DNA of 22,363 nt from Cloacibacillus sp. GTDB lineage: Bacteria > Synergistota > Synergistia > Synergistales > Synergistaceae. The notes below the pieces were generated by a model. It was not told the origin of the DNA. It made no database searches and saw only the letters and a list, made by a program, of their open reading frames with translations. The stretch spans positions 49,316-71,678 of the forward strand of contig NZ_JAJBUX010000087.1 in the NCBI RefSeq assembly GCF_020860125.1, read 5' to 3'. The translations under genes and the position numbers were made by a program. Every line of letters begins with the position of its first letter. Position 1 is the stretch's first letter. Shown piece after piece: positions 7,123-14,451 of this stretch.

Positions 7123-7986
7123 CTATCTTCCGTTCCTTTCCGCGAGACGGGCGCGCGCTATCACTCCCACCGCGCTCGTTCCCATTACAAGTCCGATGAG
7201 CACCAGTATCGCCCCGTACTCTATCGGGGCCGCCGCCTCGGGGTCCGTCGCCGAGGTGGCGAGAACATATATGTGGTATGGCAGCGCCATAACCTGGCTG
7301 AAGACGCTTTTGGCAATCTCCGGCGCGAAGTATGCGGCGCCCGTGAACATTATCGGCGCCGTCTCGCCGGCGACGCGGCCTACCGCAAGAATGGTGCCCG
7401 TGATTATCGTCGAGGCCGCCGAGGGCAGCACGACCTTGATTATCGTCTGGTACTTCGTCGCGCCGAGCGCGTAGGAGGCGTCGCGGTAATCCTGAGGCAC
7501 CGCGAGAAAGGCCTGTTCCGCCACCGTGACCACGAGCGGCAGAGAGAGGCATGCCAGCGTCAGCCCCGCTGAAAGCAGACAGGAGCCGAACTGCATAAAG
7601 ACGACGAAGAGCGAGAGGCCGAAGAGACCGAAAATTACCGAAGGAACGCCCGCCAGCGAGCGGATCGATATCCTCATGAGTCTGACGATCCAGGTATCTT
7701 TAGCATACTCCGCGAAATAGAGCCCCGTCATGATGCCTACGGGAAGCACCACCCCCATTGAGACGAGCACCAGCTGCATCGTACCAACCAGCGGCGTCAG
7801 TATCCCGCCAGCCAGCATGCCGTCCTTGGGAGGCTCGGTGAGAAACTCCCATGAAAGGGTAGACGCGCCGTTCCTTATCAGGTAGACGGCGACCGCGCCG
7901 ATAACCGCCACGAGCAGCAGCGCGAAGAGGCATAGGACGAGAGTCATCAGCCTGTCGTATATCTTGCGCATAAAAGTACGGTTCAT
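7123..7986 (-). CDS. pstA: Phosphate ABC transporter permease PstA
   Basis: One of two membrane subunits forming the phosphate channel. It has 287 residues with about six hydrophobic helices; the first spans about 14-37 after a basic N-terminus. The cytoplasmic EAA coupling loop that contacts PstB is clear at about 167-190 (YRDASYALGATKYQTIIKVV). GRVAGETAPIMFTG near residue 205 is a PstA hallmark, containing the Arg and Glu conserved in phosphate permeases. Its ATG overlaps the pstC stop by 4 bp. Confidence 0.96.
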   Translation of the reverse strand: MNRTFMRKIYDRLMTLVLCLFALLLVAVIGAVAVYLIRNGASTLSWEFLTEPPKDGMLAGGILTPLVGTMQLVLVSMGVVLPVGIMTGLYFAEYAKDTWIVRLMRISIRSLAGVPSVIFGLFGLSLFVVFMQFGSCLLSAGLTLACLSLPLVVTVAEQAFLAVPQDYRDASYALGATKYQTIIKVVLPSAASTIITGTILAVGRVAGETAPIMFTGAAYFAPEIAKSVFSQVMALPYHIYVLATSATDPEAAAPIEYGAILVLIGLVMGTSAVGVIARARLAERNGR

Positions 7987-8897
7987 CTCTTTGTACCTCT
8001 TTTTTCAATATAGAGTGAAGCCAGATTTATCATCAGCGTCATCACCAGAAGAATGAGCCCCGCGAAGAAGAGCGCGTAATAGTGGACGCTGCCCACCGGC
8101 GTCTCTCCCATCTCGGCGGCGATCGTCGAGGTGAGCGGCCGTACCGGCTCCGTAAACAGCGTGGGAATGATCGCCGCGCCGCCGGCGGCCATCAGCACGA
8201 CCATCGTTTCGCCGAGGGCGCGCATCACGCCGAGGAGCACCGAGGCGATTATCCCGGGCAGCGCGCTGGGGAAGACCACCTTCTGTATCGTCTCCATCCT
8301 TGTCGCTCCGAGCGCGTAAGAGGCATCCCGAAGCTCAAGGGGGACCGTGGCGAGCGCCTCGTCAGAGAGTGAGGCGACCACCGGTATTATCAAAAATCCC
8401 AAAAGTATCGAAGCGTTGAGCAGGTTGAGCCCGCTCGCGATACCCAGCGTATCCTGCATCCAGGGCGCGATCAGCATCATGCCAATAAAGCCGAGGACTA
8501 TCGAGGGCAGAAAGCCGAGTATCTCAAGCAGGACCTTGAAGAAGTTTCTCAGTTTGCGGGGAGCTATCTCCGCGGTAAAAACCGCGAGCGCGAGCGCCGC
8601 GGGTATTGCGATGATGCTGGAAAGAAGGGTGGCGGCGAGCGTTCCCGCTATAAGCGCCGCCATCCCCAGTGCTGGTGGTTCCTCAGTCGGATACCATTCT
8701 CTTGAAAAGAAAATCTCTTTAAGTGAAGCCGTTTTGAGTACCGGCAGCCCATTCGCGATCAGGAAGCCGAGAATGAAAACCAGGACGATGATTCCCGTCA
8801 CCGCCACGCAGAAGACCGTGCGTGACATTATCCTGTCTCCCCTTCCTCCGAAGGCCTGTTTCTTCGCCGGCCGTTCGGCCTTTGTCAATGCACTCAT
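7983..8897 (-). CDS. pstC: Phosphate ABC transporter permease PstC
   Basis: The second membrane subunit of the importer, 304 residues. A basic cytoplasmic leader of about 25 residues precedes the first membrane helix (27-50). Five more hydrophobic segments follow, with the EAA loop at 188-212 (LRDASYALGATRMETIQKVV) and the downstream GVMRALGETM motif conserved in PstC. A start at M24 is possible but the ATG at 8897 has AGGAGAGGA upstream at a slightly long spacing. It follows pstS by 31 bp with no terminator between them. Confidence 0.95.
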   Translation of the reverse strand: MSALTKAERPAKKQAFGGRGDRIMSRTVFCVAVTGIIVLVFILGFLIANGLPVLKTASLKEIFFSREWYPTEEPPALGMAALIAGTLAATLLSSIIAIPAALALAVFTAEIAPRKLRNFFKVLLEILGFLPSIVLGFIGMMLIAPWMQDTLGIASGLNLLNASILLGFLIIPVVASLSDEALATVPLELRDASYALGATRMETIQKVVFPSALPGIIASVLLGVMRALGETMVVLMAAGGAAIIPTLFTEPVRPLTSTIAAEMGETPVGSVHYYALFFAGLILLVMTLMINLASLYIEKRGTKR

Positions 8898-8928
8898 GGG
8901 CTGTCCGTCCTCTCCTGTTGACGATAGG

Positions 8929-9759
8929 TTATTTCTTAAGCTCGCGGAGTGATACGAACCCAGTGCTGTTTACGATCTTCTGTCCGGCGTCGCTCTGCAT
9001 GTACATGATGAAGTCAAGCACCTCGCCCTTGGGCCAGCCGTTTGTGAACATGTAGAGGTAGCGTGAAAGGGGATATTTGCCGTTGCGCGCGGTGGCAGCC
9101 GTCGCGCTCACGCCGTCGACCTGGAGCCCCTTGACCGTCTTGTTGACGTAGCCCATTCCCTCATAGCCGATCGCGTTTTTGTTCTTGCTGACCGAAGAGA
9201 GCATCGCGCCGCTTGAAGAGGCGACCTGGGCCTTCGGCGTCACGCGGGTCTTTTCGCCCTTATCCATGATCATCTCCTGCCAGGTGCCGTAAGTGCCGGA
9301 GCTGGTGTCGCGTCCGACGACTACGATAGGGGCGTCGGCGCCGCCGACCTCTTTCCAGTTCGTCACCTTGCCGGAGTATATATCCTTAAGCTGTGCGTGT
9401 GAGAGTCCCTTGACGGGGTTATCTTTGTGGACGATGGGGACGATGCAGTCGAGCGCGACCGCGAAGGGTACGGGATAGATATTCTTATCCATGCAGCTCT
9501 TGATCTCCGAATCCTTTATGAAGCGCGAGGCGTTCGCGATCTGGGCGCTGCCGTCGGCAAGCGATTTGAAACCGTTGCCGGTACCGGTGCCGGAGACGGA
9601 GAACTTGACTCCCGCGTTTTCCTTCATAAACTGCTCGACCGCCGCCTGTCCGAAGGGCAGGACCGTCGTAGAACCGTCCATTACGATCGGGGCCGCCATC
9701 GCCATCGTCGCGGCGGAAAGAACCACAAGTGCTATAAACGCTGTTACTAACTTTCTCAT
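8929..9759 (-). CDS. pstS: Periplasmic phosphate-binding protein PstS
   Basis: Captures phosphate outside the inner membrane and hands it to PstCA. A Sec signal peptide occupies residues 1-22 (KK-free but R2/K3, hydrophobic core, A-M-A cleavage before APIVMDG). No lipobox Cys follows, so it should be a free periplasmic protein, as expected in a cell with an outer membrane. Phosphate-contacting loops are visible: DGSTTVLPF at 28-36, SGTGTGNG at 56-63 and RDTSSGT at 150-156. The 276-residue length is on the short side for the family. The start is well set by GGAGGA 6 nt before the ATG. It is first in the operon, behind the Pho box. Confidence 0.96.
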   Translation of the reverse strand: MRKLVTAFIALVVLSAATMAMAAPIVMDGSTTVLPFGQAAVEQFMKENAGVKFSVSGTGTGNGFKSLADGSAQIANASRFIKDSEIKSCMDKNIYPVPFAVALDCIVPIVHKDNPVKGLSHAQLKDIYSGKVTNWKEVGGADAPIVVVGRDTSSGTYGTWQEMIMDKGEKTRVTPKAQVASSSGAMLSSVSKNKNAIGYEGMGYVNKTVKGLQVDGVSATAATARNGKYPLSRYLYMFTNGWPKGEVLDFIMYMQSDAGQKIVNSTGFVSLRELKK

Positions 9760-9789
9760 CTGTATTCCTCCTAAGTTGTTGTACCTAGG

Positions 9790-9843
9790 AGTATAGACTT
9801 ACGATGTTAACGATGTGTTGAGCAAATGTAACAGGAACGTAAC
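9790..9843 (-). promoter_or_regulatory. Pho box and promoter of the pst-pho operon
   Basis: On the minus strand four hexamers occur at an exact 11-bp period: GTTACG (9843-9838), GTTACA (9832-9827), TCAACA (9821-9816) and TTAACA (9810-9805). They are followed by a TATACT -10 box at 9795-9790, which puts the start near 9783, about 24 bases before the pstS ATG. There is no consensus -35; the boxes cover that region. Direct TTAACA-like repeats of one helical turn are the known binding pattern of PhoB/PhoP proteins, so activation by the operon's own response regulator is inferred. Confidence 0.8.
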
Positions 9844-9871
9844 GTAAAAGAAAGGGGGATTTTCCGCGCTG

Positions 9872-10660
9872 TCAGCGGGCCGAACGGCTTATGGCCTCCA
9901 TAACGCCGCCCGCTATCGAGAGGGATTTATCCGATATCGTAAAGCAGTAATCCGCCGCGCCGCGCGGGTCGACGTCGCCGATCTTCATATCATACCGGCA
10001 CTCCACGGAGGGATGAATAAGACCGCGGATCACGCCGGAAATATTCGCCCGGACCGGATGCCCAGATATCTCGCCAAGCGTCTCGCCCGCCTCGACGGGG
10101 TCGCCGATACCTTTGCGGGGAACCAGACGTCCCTCCGCCGGAGCGCGCAGCAGCCTCTCGATACCGTAGCCCATGATCACGCCGGGCCTCTTAGTGTCGG
10201 GAATCGCCGCGCCCTTCGTGATTACCCGTCCCAGGCTGTGGCCGCGCATCGTCTCAATAACGTAAAGGACGTCCTCCGGCGCGCTGAAACCTGGGCCGAG
10301 GGCGATCGTCACGGGGGCCATACCGCGCTCCGTCCCCGTGGCACGCTTCGCCATGATCGCGTCAATGAGAATCCGCGGGCGAAGGGCAGCTATAGAATCG
10401 CCGCGCGGGTCGACCAGAACGCCGACGACGGCCGGATCAAATTCGTCAAGCGAGGAGATGAGGCGGCATTCCATATCCTCGACGCGGCAGCGTCCCTCAT
10501 AGACGGCCTCGCAGACGGAGACGGCGCGGCGCACGGCCAGCGGATGCTCCGTCTCAAGCACAAGCACCGGAACGCCGGCCACGCGGAGCCGGTATATAAC
10601 GCCGGTGGCGAGATCGCCGCCGCCTCTTACTATGACAGGGGAATCCTTAAATATATCCAT
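9872..10660 (-). CDS. yqeB: YqeB-type selenium-dependent molybdenum hydroxylase accessory protein (EF2563 family)
   Basis: The family is associated with maturation of selenium-dependent molybdenum hydroxylases (xanthine dehydrogenase-like enzymes); its exact reaction is not settled. The 262-residue protein starts with VIVRGGGDLATGVIYRL, a Rossmann-like glycine-rich strand/helix typical of the family, followed by LVLETEHPLAVRR and later GPGFSAPEDV and the lipoyl-domain-like stretch RLVPRKGIGDPVEAGETLG. It begins 6 bp after mutS2 and is the last gene of the long minus-strand run. None of the usual partners (molybdenum hydroxylase, selenophosphate synthase, yqeC) is next to it in this window, so it stands apart from its pathway here. 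Name by family resemblance; biochemical role inferred. Confidence 0.8.
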   Translation of the reverse strand: MDIFKDSPVIVRGGGDLATGVIYRLRVAGVPVLVLETEHPLAVRRAVSVCEAVYEGRCRVEDMECRLISSLDEFDPAVVGVLVDPRGDSIAALRPRILIDAIMAKRATGTERGMAPVTIALGPGFSAPEDVLYVIETMRGHSLGRVITKGAAIPDTKRPGVIMGYGIERLLRAPAEGRLVPRKGIGDPVEAGETLGEISGHPVRANISGVIRGLIHPSVECRYDMKIGDVDPRGAADYCFTISDKSLSIAGGVMEAISRSAR

Positions 10661-10666
10661 AACGCT

Positions 10667-13027
10667 TTATCTTCTAAACTTCACGATCGTCACGCCATAG
10701 CCGCCCTCGCCGGGGCCGCCGAGATTATGCTCCGCGATATAGGGAACGCGCTTGCATAGCTCCTGCACCTCGCGGCGCAGAATACCCTCGCCGCGTCCGT
10801 GTATCACGGTGACGGTGTCATAACCGGCGCAGTAAGCCTGATCAAGATACTGCTCCACCATCGGGAGCGCCTCGTCTATCGTCATGCCGCGCACCATTAT
10901 CGACGACGGCACGCCGACTGGACGCGAAACCTTTATCTGCACCTGGGCCTGCGGGGCCCTGTCAGGAGACTTTCTCGTGATCACCTTCAGCTTCGTGAGC
11001 GGCACCTCGATCTCCGCGATGCCCGCCTGTATACGGGCCTTCTTGCCCTTCACCTCTATCACCGTGGCGCTCTTGCTGGTGCCGATCACCTGCACAGTAT
11101 CTCCGGCCTTCAGTTCATGGCTCGTAGCCGCAACGGACTCGACGCTCGTCTTCTGCTCCTCGCGCTTTATCGCAGATCTCTCTATCTTCTGGAAATGGCT
11201 GCGCTTCTTTTCAAGCTCACGGCGCGCCTCGGACTCCGCCTGCGCGTTCTCCATATTCTTTATCAGTGCGCGCGCCGAATCCTCGGCGTTGCGCACGATT
11301 GAAAGCGCCTTCTTGTCGGCGTTGGCGATCAGCGCGTCGCGCTTCTCCTCGATCGCCTTTATCTTCGCTTCGTAATCCTTTTCAAGTGCGGCCAGCTTCT
11401 TCCGCGAGGCCTCAACGGCGTTTGCCTCGCGTTCCAGCGCGGCGCGCTTCTCGTGAAGCTCGCCGATAAGATCCTCCATCGATATCTCGCGCCCGTTGAT
11501 CGCCCGCTCCGCCCTCTCGATGATCGAGCGGCGCATGCCGAGCTTGCCGGCGATCAGCAGCGCGTTGCTGCGTCCCGGTATGCCGATCAAAATCCTATAG
11601 GTCGGCGAAAGCGTCGCGCTGTCAAATTCGACGCTCGCCGTCTCAATATCCTCGGTCGTCAGGGCAAAACGCTTTATCGGATTATGGTGCGTCGTGGCAA
11701 GGACAAGAGCCTTTTCCTCACGCAGCCAGTCAAGCAGCGCGATGCCGAGCGCCGCCCCCTCCTCAGGGTCCGTCCCCGCACCAAGCTCGTCAAGCATGAC
11801 GACGGAACGCGGCGTCACCCGGTCAAGTATCTCCGTCACATGGGTGACATGCGCGCTGAATGTCGAAAGGCTCTGCTCTATGCTCTGTTCGTCGCCGATA
11901 TCGGTAAAAAGCTCGCCGATGTCGCCGAGCAGGGAACCCTCCCCCGCCGGTATCGGGAAGCCGAGCCAGCCGAAGTAAATACAGACGCCCGCGGTCTTGA
12001 GCGCGACCGTCTTGCCGCCCGTGTTGGGGCCGGTAATGACGAGGATACGAAAATCCCCGCCGCACCTTATCTCTATCGGCACCGACCTGTCGCCGAGCAG
12101 CGGATGGCGGGCGCGGACGAAAGAAAAGAGCGTGCGCGGATCAAGATCCGGCAGACGCCACTTATATATACGCGTCATCTCGGAAAGCGCGTAGAAGAGA
12201 TCCACCGTCCCGAGAACATTTTCCGTGTCAATGATACCCTTTTTGCGGTTGATCAGCTTTGCCGTGAACTCACGGAAGATACGCGTCTCCTCAAGCATCT
12301 CCTCGCCGTAAAGCTTGCTGTACTCGTTGTTGAGCGACAGCAGCGAACGCGGCTCCATATAGACGCTGTTCCCGGAGCCGGAGCGGTCTATGACCGAACC
12401 GGGGAACTGCGACAGCGCGTCCTGCCGGACAAGAAAGGCATAGCGTCCGTTACGCAGCGTAAGCACCCGCTCCTGGAGCATCCCCGCGATCGCGGGATCG
12501 TTCAGCAGCGCGTGTCCGCGGCGGCGCACGGTATCCTTGAGCCCCCGCATCTGCTGGCGCAGCGCGGAGAGCTTCTCCGAGGCGTAGTCGTAAAGATGGC
12601 CGTCGTCGTCGATGACGGCGAGCATCCGCGTCTCCTCCGAAAAGTCGCGCATATCGCGCAGCAGTATGCCGAAGTTCGGATACTCCTCGCGCGCGGCGGA
12701 GAGGGCCTCCCTCATCCTTCCCGAAAGGGTGAGCAGCAGACGTATCTTCACCAGCTCCTCGCCGGAGAGCAGGCCGTTCTCCTCCGCCATCTCAAGCATA
12801 AAAGCGACGGAGACTATATCATTTATCCACGGCAGTTCTCCCTTATAGCCGCGGTATCTTTCCACATCCATATAGAGCGCCTGACGCCGCTTAAGCTCCG
12901 CCATATCGAAAGCCGGAGCGATATTCCGCGCCACAAGCGCCCCTATCTCACTGCGGCAGCGCCGTGAGACCAGTTCCATCACCTTTGAAATTTCCAGACT
13001 GCTGTAGGCAGCTTTTTCTATAAACAT
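10667..13027 (-). CDS. mutS2: Endonuclease MutS2
   Basis: A MutS-family ATPase with a C-terminal nuclease-like Smr domain. In various bacteria it suppresses homologous recombination or acts on collided ribosomes; which applies here cannot be told. It has 786 residues, the usual length. Domain order: MutS core and clamp 1-320, ATPase with Walker A GPNTGGKT (333-340), STFSAHV (388-394), Walker B VVMLDELGAGTDP (409-421) and TTHH (445-448), a charged coiled coil about 510-620, and the Smr domain about 710-786 with TVIHGRGEGILR. It lacks the mismatch-recognition N-terminus of MutS, as expected. The ATG has GCAGGA upstream. A 161-bp spacer separates it from cvpA, whereas the next gene follows after 6 bp. 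Confidence 0.96.
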   Translation of the reverse strand: MFIEKAAYSSLEISKVMELVSRRCRSEIGALVARNIAPAFDMAELKRRQALYMDVERYRGYKGELPWINDIVSVAFMLEMAEENGLLSGEELVKIRLLLTLSGRMREALSAAREEYPNFGILLRDMRDFSEETRMLAVIDDDGHLYDYASEKLSALRQQMRGLKDTVRRRGHALLNDPAIAGMLQERVLTLRNGRYAFLVRQDALSQFPGSVIDRSGSGNSVYMEPRSLLSLNNEYSKLYGEEMLEETRIFREFTAKLINRKKGIIDTENVLGTVDLFYALSEMTRIYKWRLPDLDPRTLFSFVRARHPLLGDRSVPIEIRCGGDFRILVITGPNTGGKTVALKTAGVCIYFGWLGFPIPAGEGSLLGDIGELFTDIGDEQSIEQSLSTFSAHVTHVTEILDRVTPRSVVMLDELGAGTDPEEGAALGIALLDWLREEKALVLATTHHNPIKRFALTTEDIETASVEFDSATLSPTYRILIGIPGRSNALLIAGKLGMRRSIIERAERAINGREISMEDLIGELHEKRAALEREANAVEASRKKLAALEKDYEAKIKAIEEKRDALIANADKKALSIVRNAEDSARALIKNMENAQAESEARRELEKKRSHFQKIERSAIKREEQKTSVESVAATSHELKAGDTVQVIGTSKSATVIEVKGKKARIQAGIAEIEVPLTKLKVITRKSPDRAPQAQVQIKVSRPVGVPSSIMVRGMTIDEALPMVEQYLDQAYCAGYDTVTVIHGRGEGILRREVQELCKRVPYIAEHNLGGPGEGGYGVTIVKFRR

Positions 13028-13188
13028 TTTGTTCCTGCTTTTAATCTTCTCAAATTATTAACCAACGTACCTTCCGCTGATTAGATGTGTCAGCCGCTAA
13101 GCGAGCTGGGGCGAAGGCGTATATCAATAAGTCGGAGCCTCCGGCCTGGGCCGCGCGTGACACATACGGTACATCTAACCGGCGGCGC
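13028..13188 (-). repeat. Inverted-repeat element in the cvpA-mutS2 spacer
   Basis: TTAGATGTGTCA at 13081-13092 has its complement in the right half as TGACA (13158-13162) and CATCTAA (13172-13178), separated by 9 extra bases. The enclosed 65 bases are GC-rich and contain small hairpins, such as CGGCC/GGCCG and GGAG/CTCC read on the minus strand. The outer flanks are partly complementary too (GTAC and CGC blocks). The element could be a miniature inverted-repeat element, a REP-type sequence or a structured RNA in the mRNA between cvpA and mutS2. I know of no named family that matches. Confidence 0.5.
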
Positions 13189-13791
13189 TTAAGTACGGCC
13201 GGGAGTGGGATCATACCCCTCCGGCCCCCCGTCGCCAGTCCGGTAGGGCCTCAATATCTGCTCCAGCGTGCCGTCCGGCAGCGTCGTGCCCTCCGGCAGC
13301 AGGTCAAGGTCGATAAACATCGCGCGGAACTGCGGCCAGCTCCGCCCCGCGTAACGCAGGATATCGCTCTGCGACATCCAGGTCGGAGTGACTACCGGCG
13401 CGAGCAGCAGCCCACCCGTTATCACCACATAGACCACGATCACGCTCTTGATGACGCCGGAGAAAAGCCCCAGAAGCTTGTCTATCCCTCCGAGACTTGC
13501 CGCGCCGATGAGACTCTTCAATATCATGCGCAGCATCGCCGCGATGAGCGTCACTGAAAGCCAAATCAGCACCGCCGCCGCGGCCTGCGCCATATAGGCG
13601 TTGAGCCCCATCGTCACGGACAGAAAGCGTCCGATTCCCCCGGAGTAATGAAAGGAGAGGTAAAACGAGGCGAGAAAGCCCACAAGCGTTATCACCTCTC
13701 CGACAAAACCACGAAAGGAACCCCGGATGATAAAATAGCACCCGAGGATGATAAAAAATATATCCCAATAGTTCCAGCCGCTAAGGCTCAC
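13189..13791 (-). CDS. cvpA: CvpA-family membrane protein
   Basis: A 200-residue inner-membrane protein with about four hydrophobic helices (near 10-27, 32-50, 62-88 and 108-132) and a polar C-terminal tail rich in Gly, Pro and Asp. The N-terminus NYWDIFFIILGCYFIIRGSFRGFVGEV is the family hallmark. CvpA was first linked to colicin V production and later to envelope stress tolerance; its mechanism is unclear. The start is a GTG overlapping the zapA-like stop by 4 bp (GTGA). The order zapA-cvpA-mutS2 is shared with Bacillus (where polX lies in between), supporting the assignment. Confidence 0.88.
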   Translation of the reverse strand: MSLSGWNYWDIFFIILGCYFIIRGSFRGFVGEVITLVGFLASFYLSFHYSGGIGRFLSVTMGLNAYMAQAAAAVLIWLSVTLIAAMLRMILKSLIGAASLGGIDKLLGLFSGVIKSVIVVYVVITGGLLLAPVVTPTWMSQSDILRYAGRSWPQFRAMFIDLDLLPEGTTLPDGTLEQILRPYRTGDGGPEGYDPTPGRT

Positions 13792-14066
13792 ACGGGATCA
13801 CTGTCCTGTTCGCTGAATTTATCCGATATCTCACCGATACGGAGGCTCAGCTCTTCCACCTGATGAGAGAGCGCCATAAGGGCGAGAAAGAGCCGTTCGT
13901 CCTGGCTGAGATTCGGAGGAAAGGCCTCCACCAGTTCCCTGGCGCTCTCAACGATACGGAAGAAACGCGCCGCCTCCAGCTTTGTGGTCAGCGTGTATCT
14001 CTGACGGCCTATCCAGAAGGAATACTTTCCGTCGCCTAAAGATTTGATCTCGTGCGTTTCATCCAT
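13788..14066 (-). CDS. zapA: ZapA-like cell division protein
   Basis: A 92-residue cytoplasmic protein. Its N-terminal third is strand-rich (KYSFWIGRQRYTLTT, reading like the ZapA globular head), followed by a long helix with AARFFRIVESARELVEAFPPNLSQDERLFLALMALSHQVEELSLRI. The pattern of a variable head, then a 'P-N-L-S ... A-L' segment running into a coiled coil is that of ZapA, which bundles FtsZ filaments. Sequence similarity alone is modest; the position between pheT and cvpA-mutS2, where Bacillus also carries zapA, raises confidence. The ribosome-binding site before the ATG is weak. The gene overlaps cvpA by 4 bp. Confidence 0.65.
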   Translation of the reverse strand: MDETHEIKSLGDGKYSFWIGRQRYTLTTKLEAARFFRIVESARELVEAFPPNLSQDERLFLALMALSHQVEELSLRIGEISDKFSEQDSDPV

Positions 14067-14086
14067 CGGTTAAGAGTTCCCGCCGC

Positions 14087-14374
14087 TTACTGCCGCTCTT
14101 CGTTCGCAGCAGTCTGTTCCTGGGCCGTCAGCTTGCCCATGCGTCCGAGGAGCCCCTCGAGGCAGCTTCCGAGTTCTTCCTTCTCGGCCCTGCTCGCCGC
14201 CACCAGCTTCTCGGCATCCTCCTGGAGCTGCATGATCTCAAGATCGCGGTCCTCTATTATGCCCTTAAGCTCGGCTATCTCGCGGCAGAGCGTGTCGTTC
14301 TTCGCCTTCATGCCGCTAAGCATCTCCTCAAGACGGTCAAGCGCCTCGTTGACCCTTTCAAACTGTTCCATCAT
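14087..14374 (-). CDS. Small coiled-coil protein, possibly ZapB-like
   Basis: This 95-residue protein is almost entirely a predicted coiled coil: heptad-like spacing of Leu, Met and Ile runs from about residue 5 to 80 (for example EALDRLEEMLSGMKAKN, EIAELKGIIEDRDLEIMQL). It contains a single short break near the C-terminus. There is no signal peptide or membrane helix. GGAGGTG lies 8 nt before the tandem ATG-ATG start. Sitting between pheT and the zapA-like gene, with 20 bp before the latter, it resembles ZapB in size and character. Coiled coils resemble each other, so the ZapB link rests on context and is only a suggestion. Confidence 0.7.
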   Translation of the reverse strand: MMEQFERVNEALDRLEEMLSGMKAKNDTLCREIAELKGIIEDRDLEIMQLQEDAEKLVAASRAEKEELGSCLEGLLGRMGKLTAQEQTAANEERQ

Positions 14375-14417
14375 TTTCTAAGCACCTCCAAAATTCTTTC
14401 GTCCGTGAGATCATCCC

Positions 14418-14440
14418 AGAGGGGAGAAAATCTCCCCTCT
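14418..14440. promoter_or_regulatory. Perfect 10-bp hairpin in the pheT-coiled-coil gap
   Basis: AGAGGGGAGA (14418-14427) and TCTCCCCTCT (14431-14440) are perfect inverted arms around a 3-base loop. No T-run follows on either strand, so it does not look like a standard intrinsic terminator. On the mRNA it lies 11 bases after the pheT stop; it could act as an RNA processing or stability element that uncouples expression of pheT from the downstream genes. Confidence 0.45.
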
Positions 14441-14451
14441 AGTCTATCAGA

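Noticed and set aside
9850..9890. Terminator after the yqeB-like gene
   Set aside because: Only a 4-bp CGCT/AGCG stem is present and the T-rich stretch lies too far downstream.
11453..12967. 504-codon open frame on the plus strand, antisense to mutS2
   Set aside because: It mirrors the mutS2 codon pattern, the product is a random-looking His/Arg-rich sequence with no domain, and mutS2 is certain. GC-biased third positions create such shadows.
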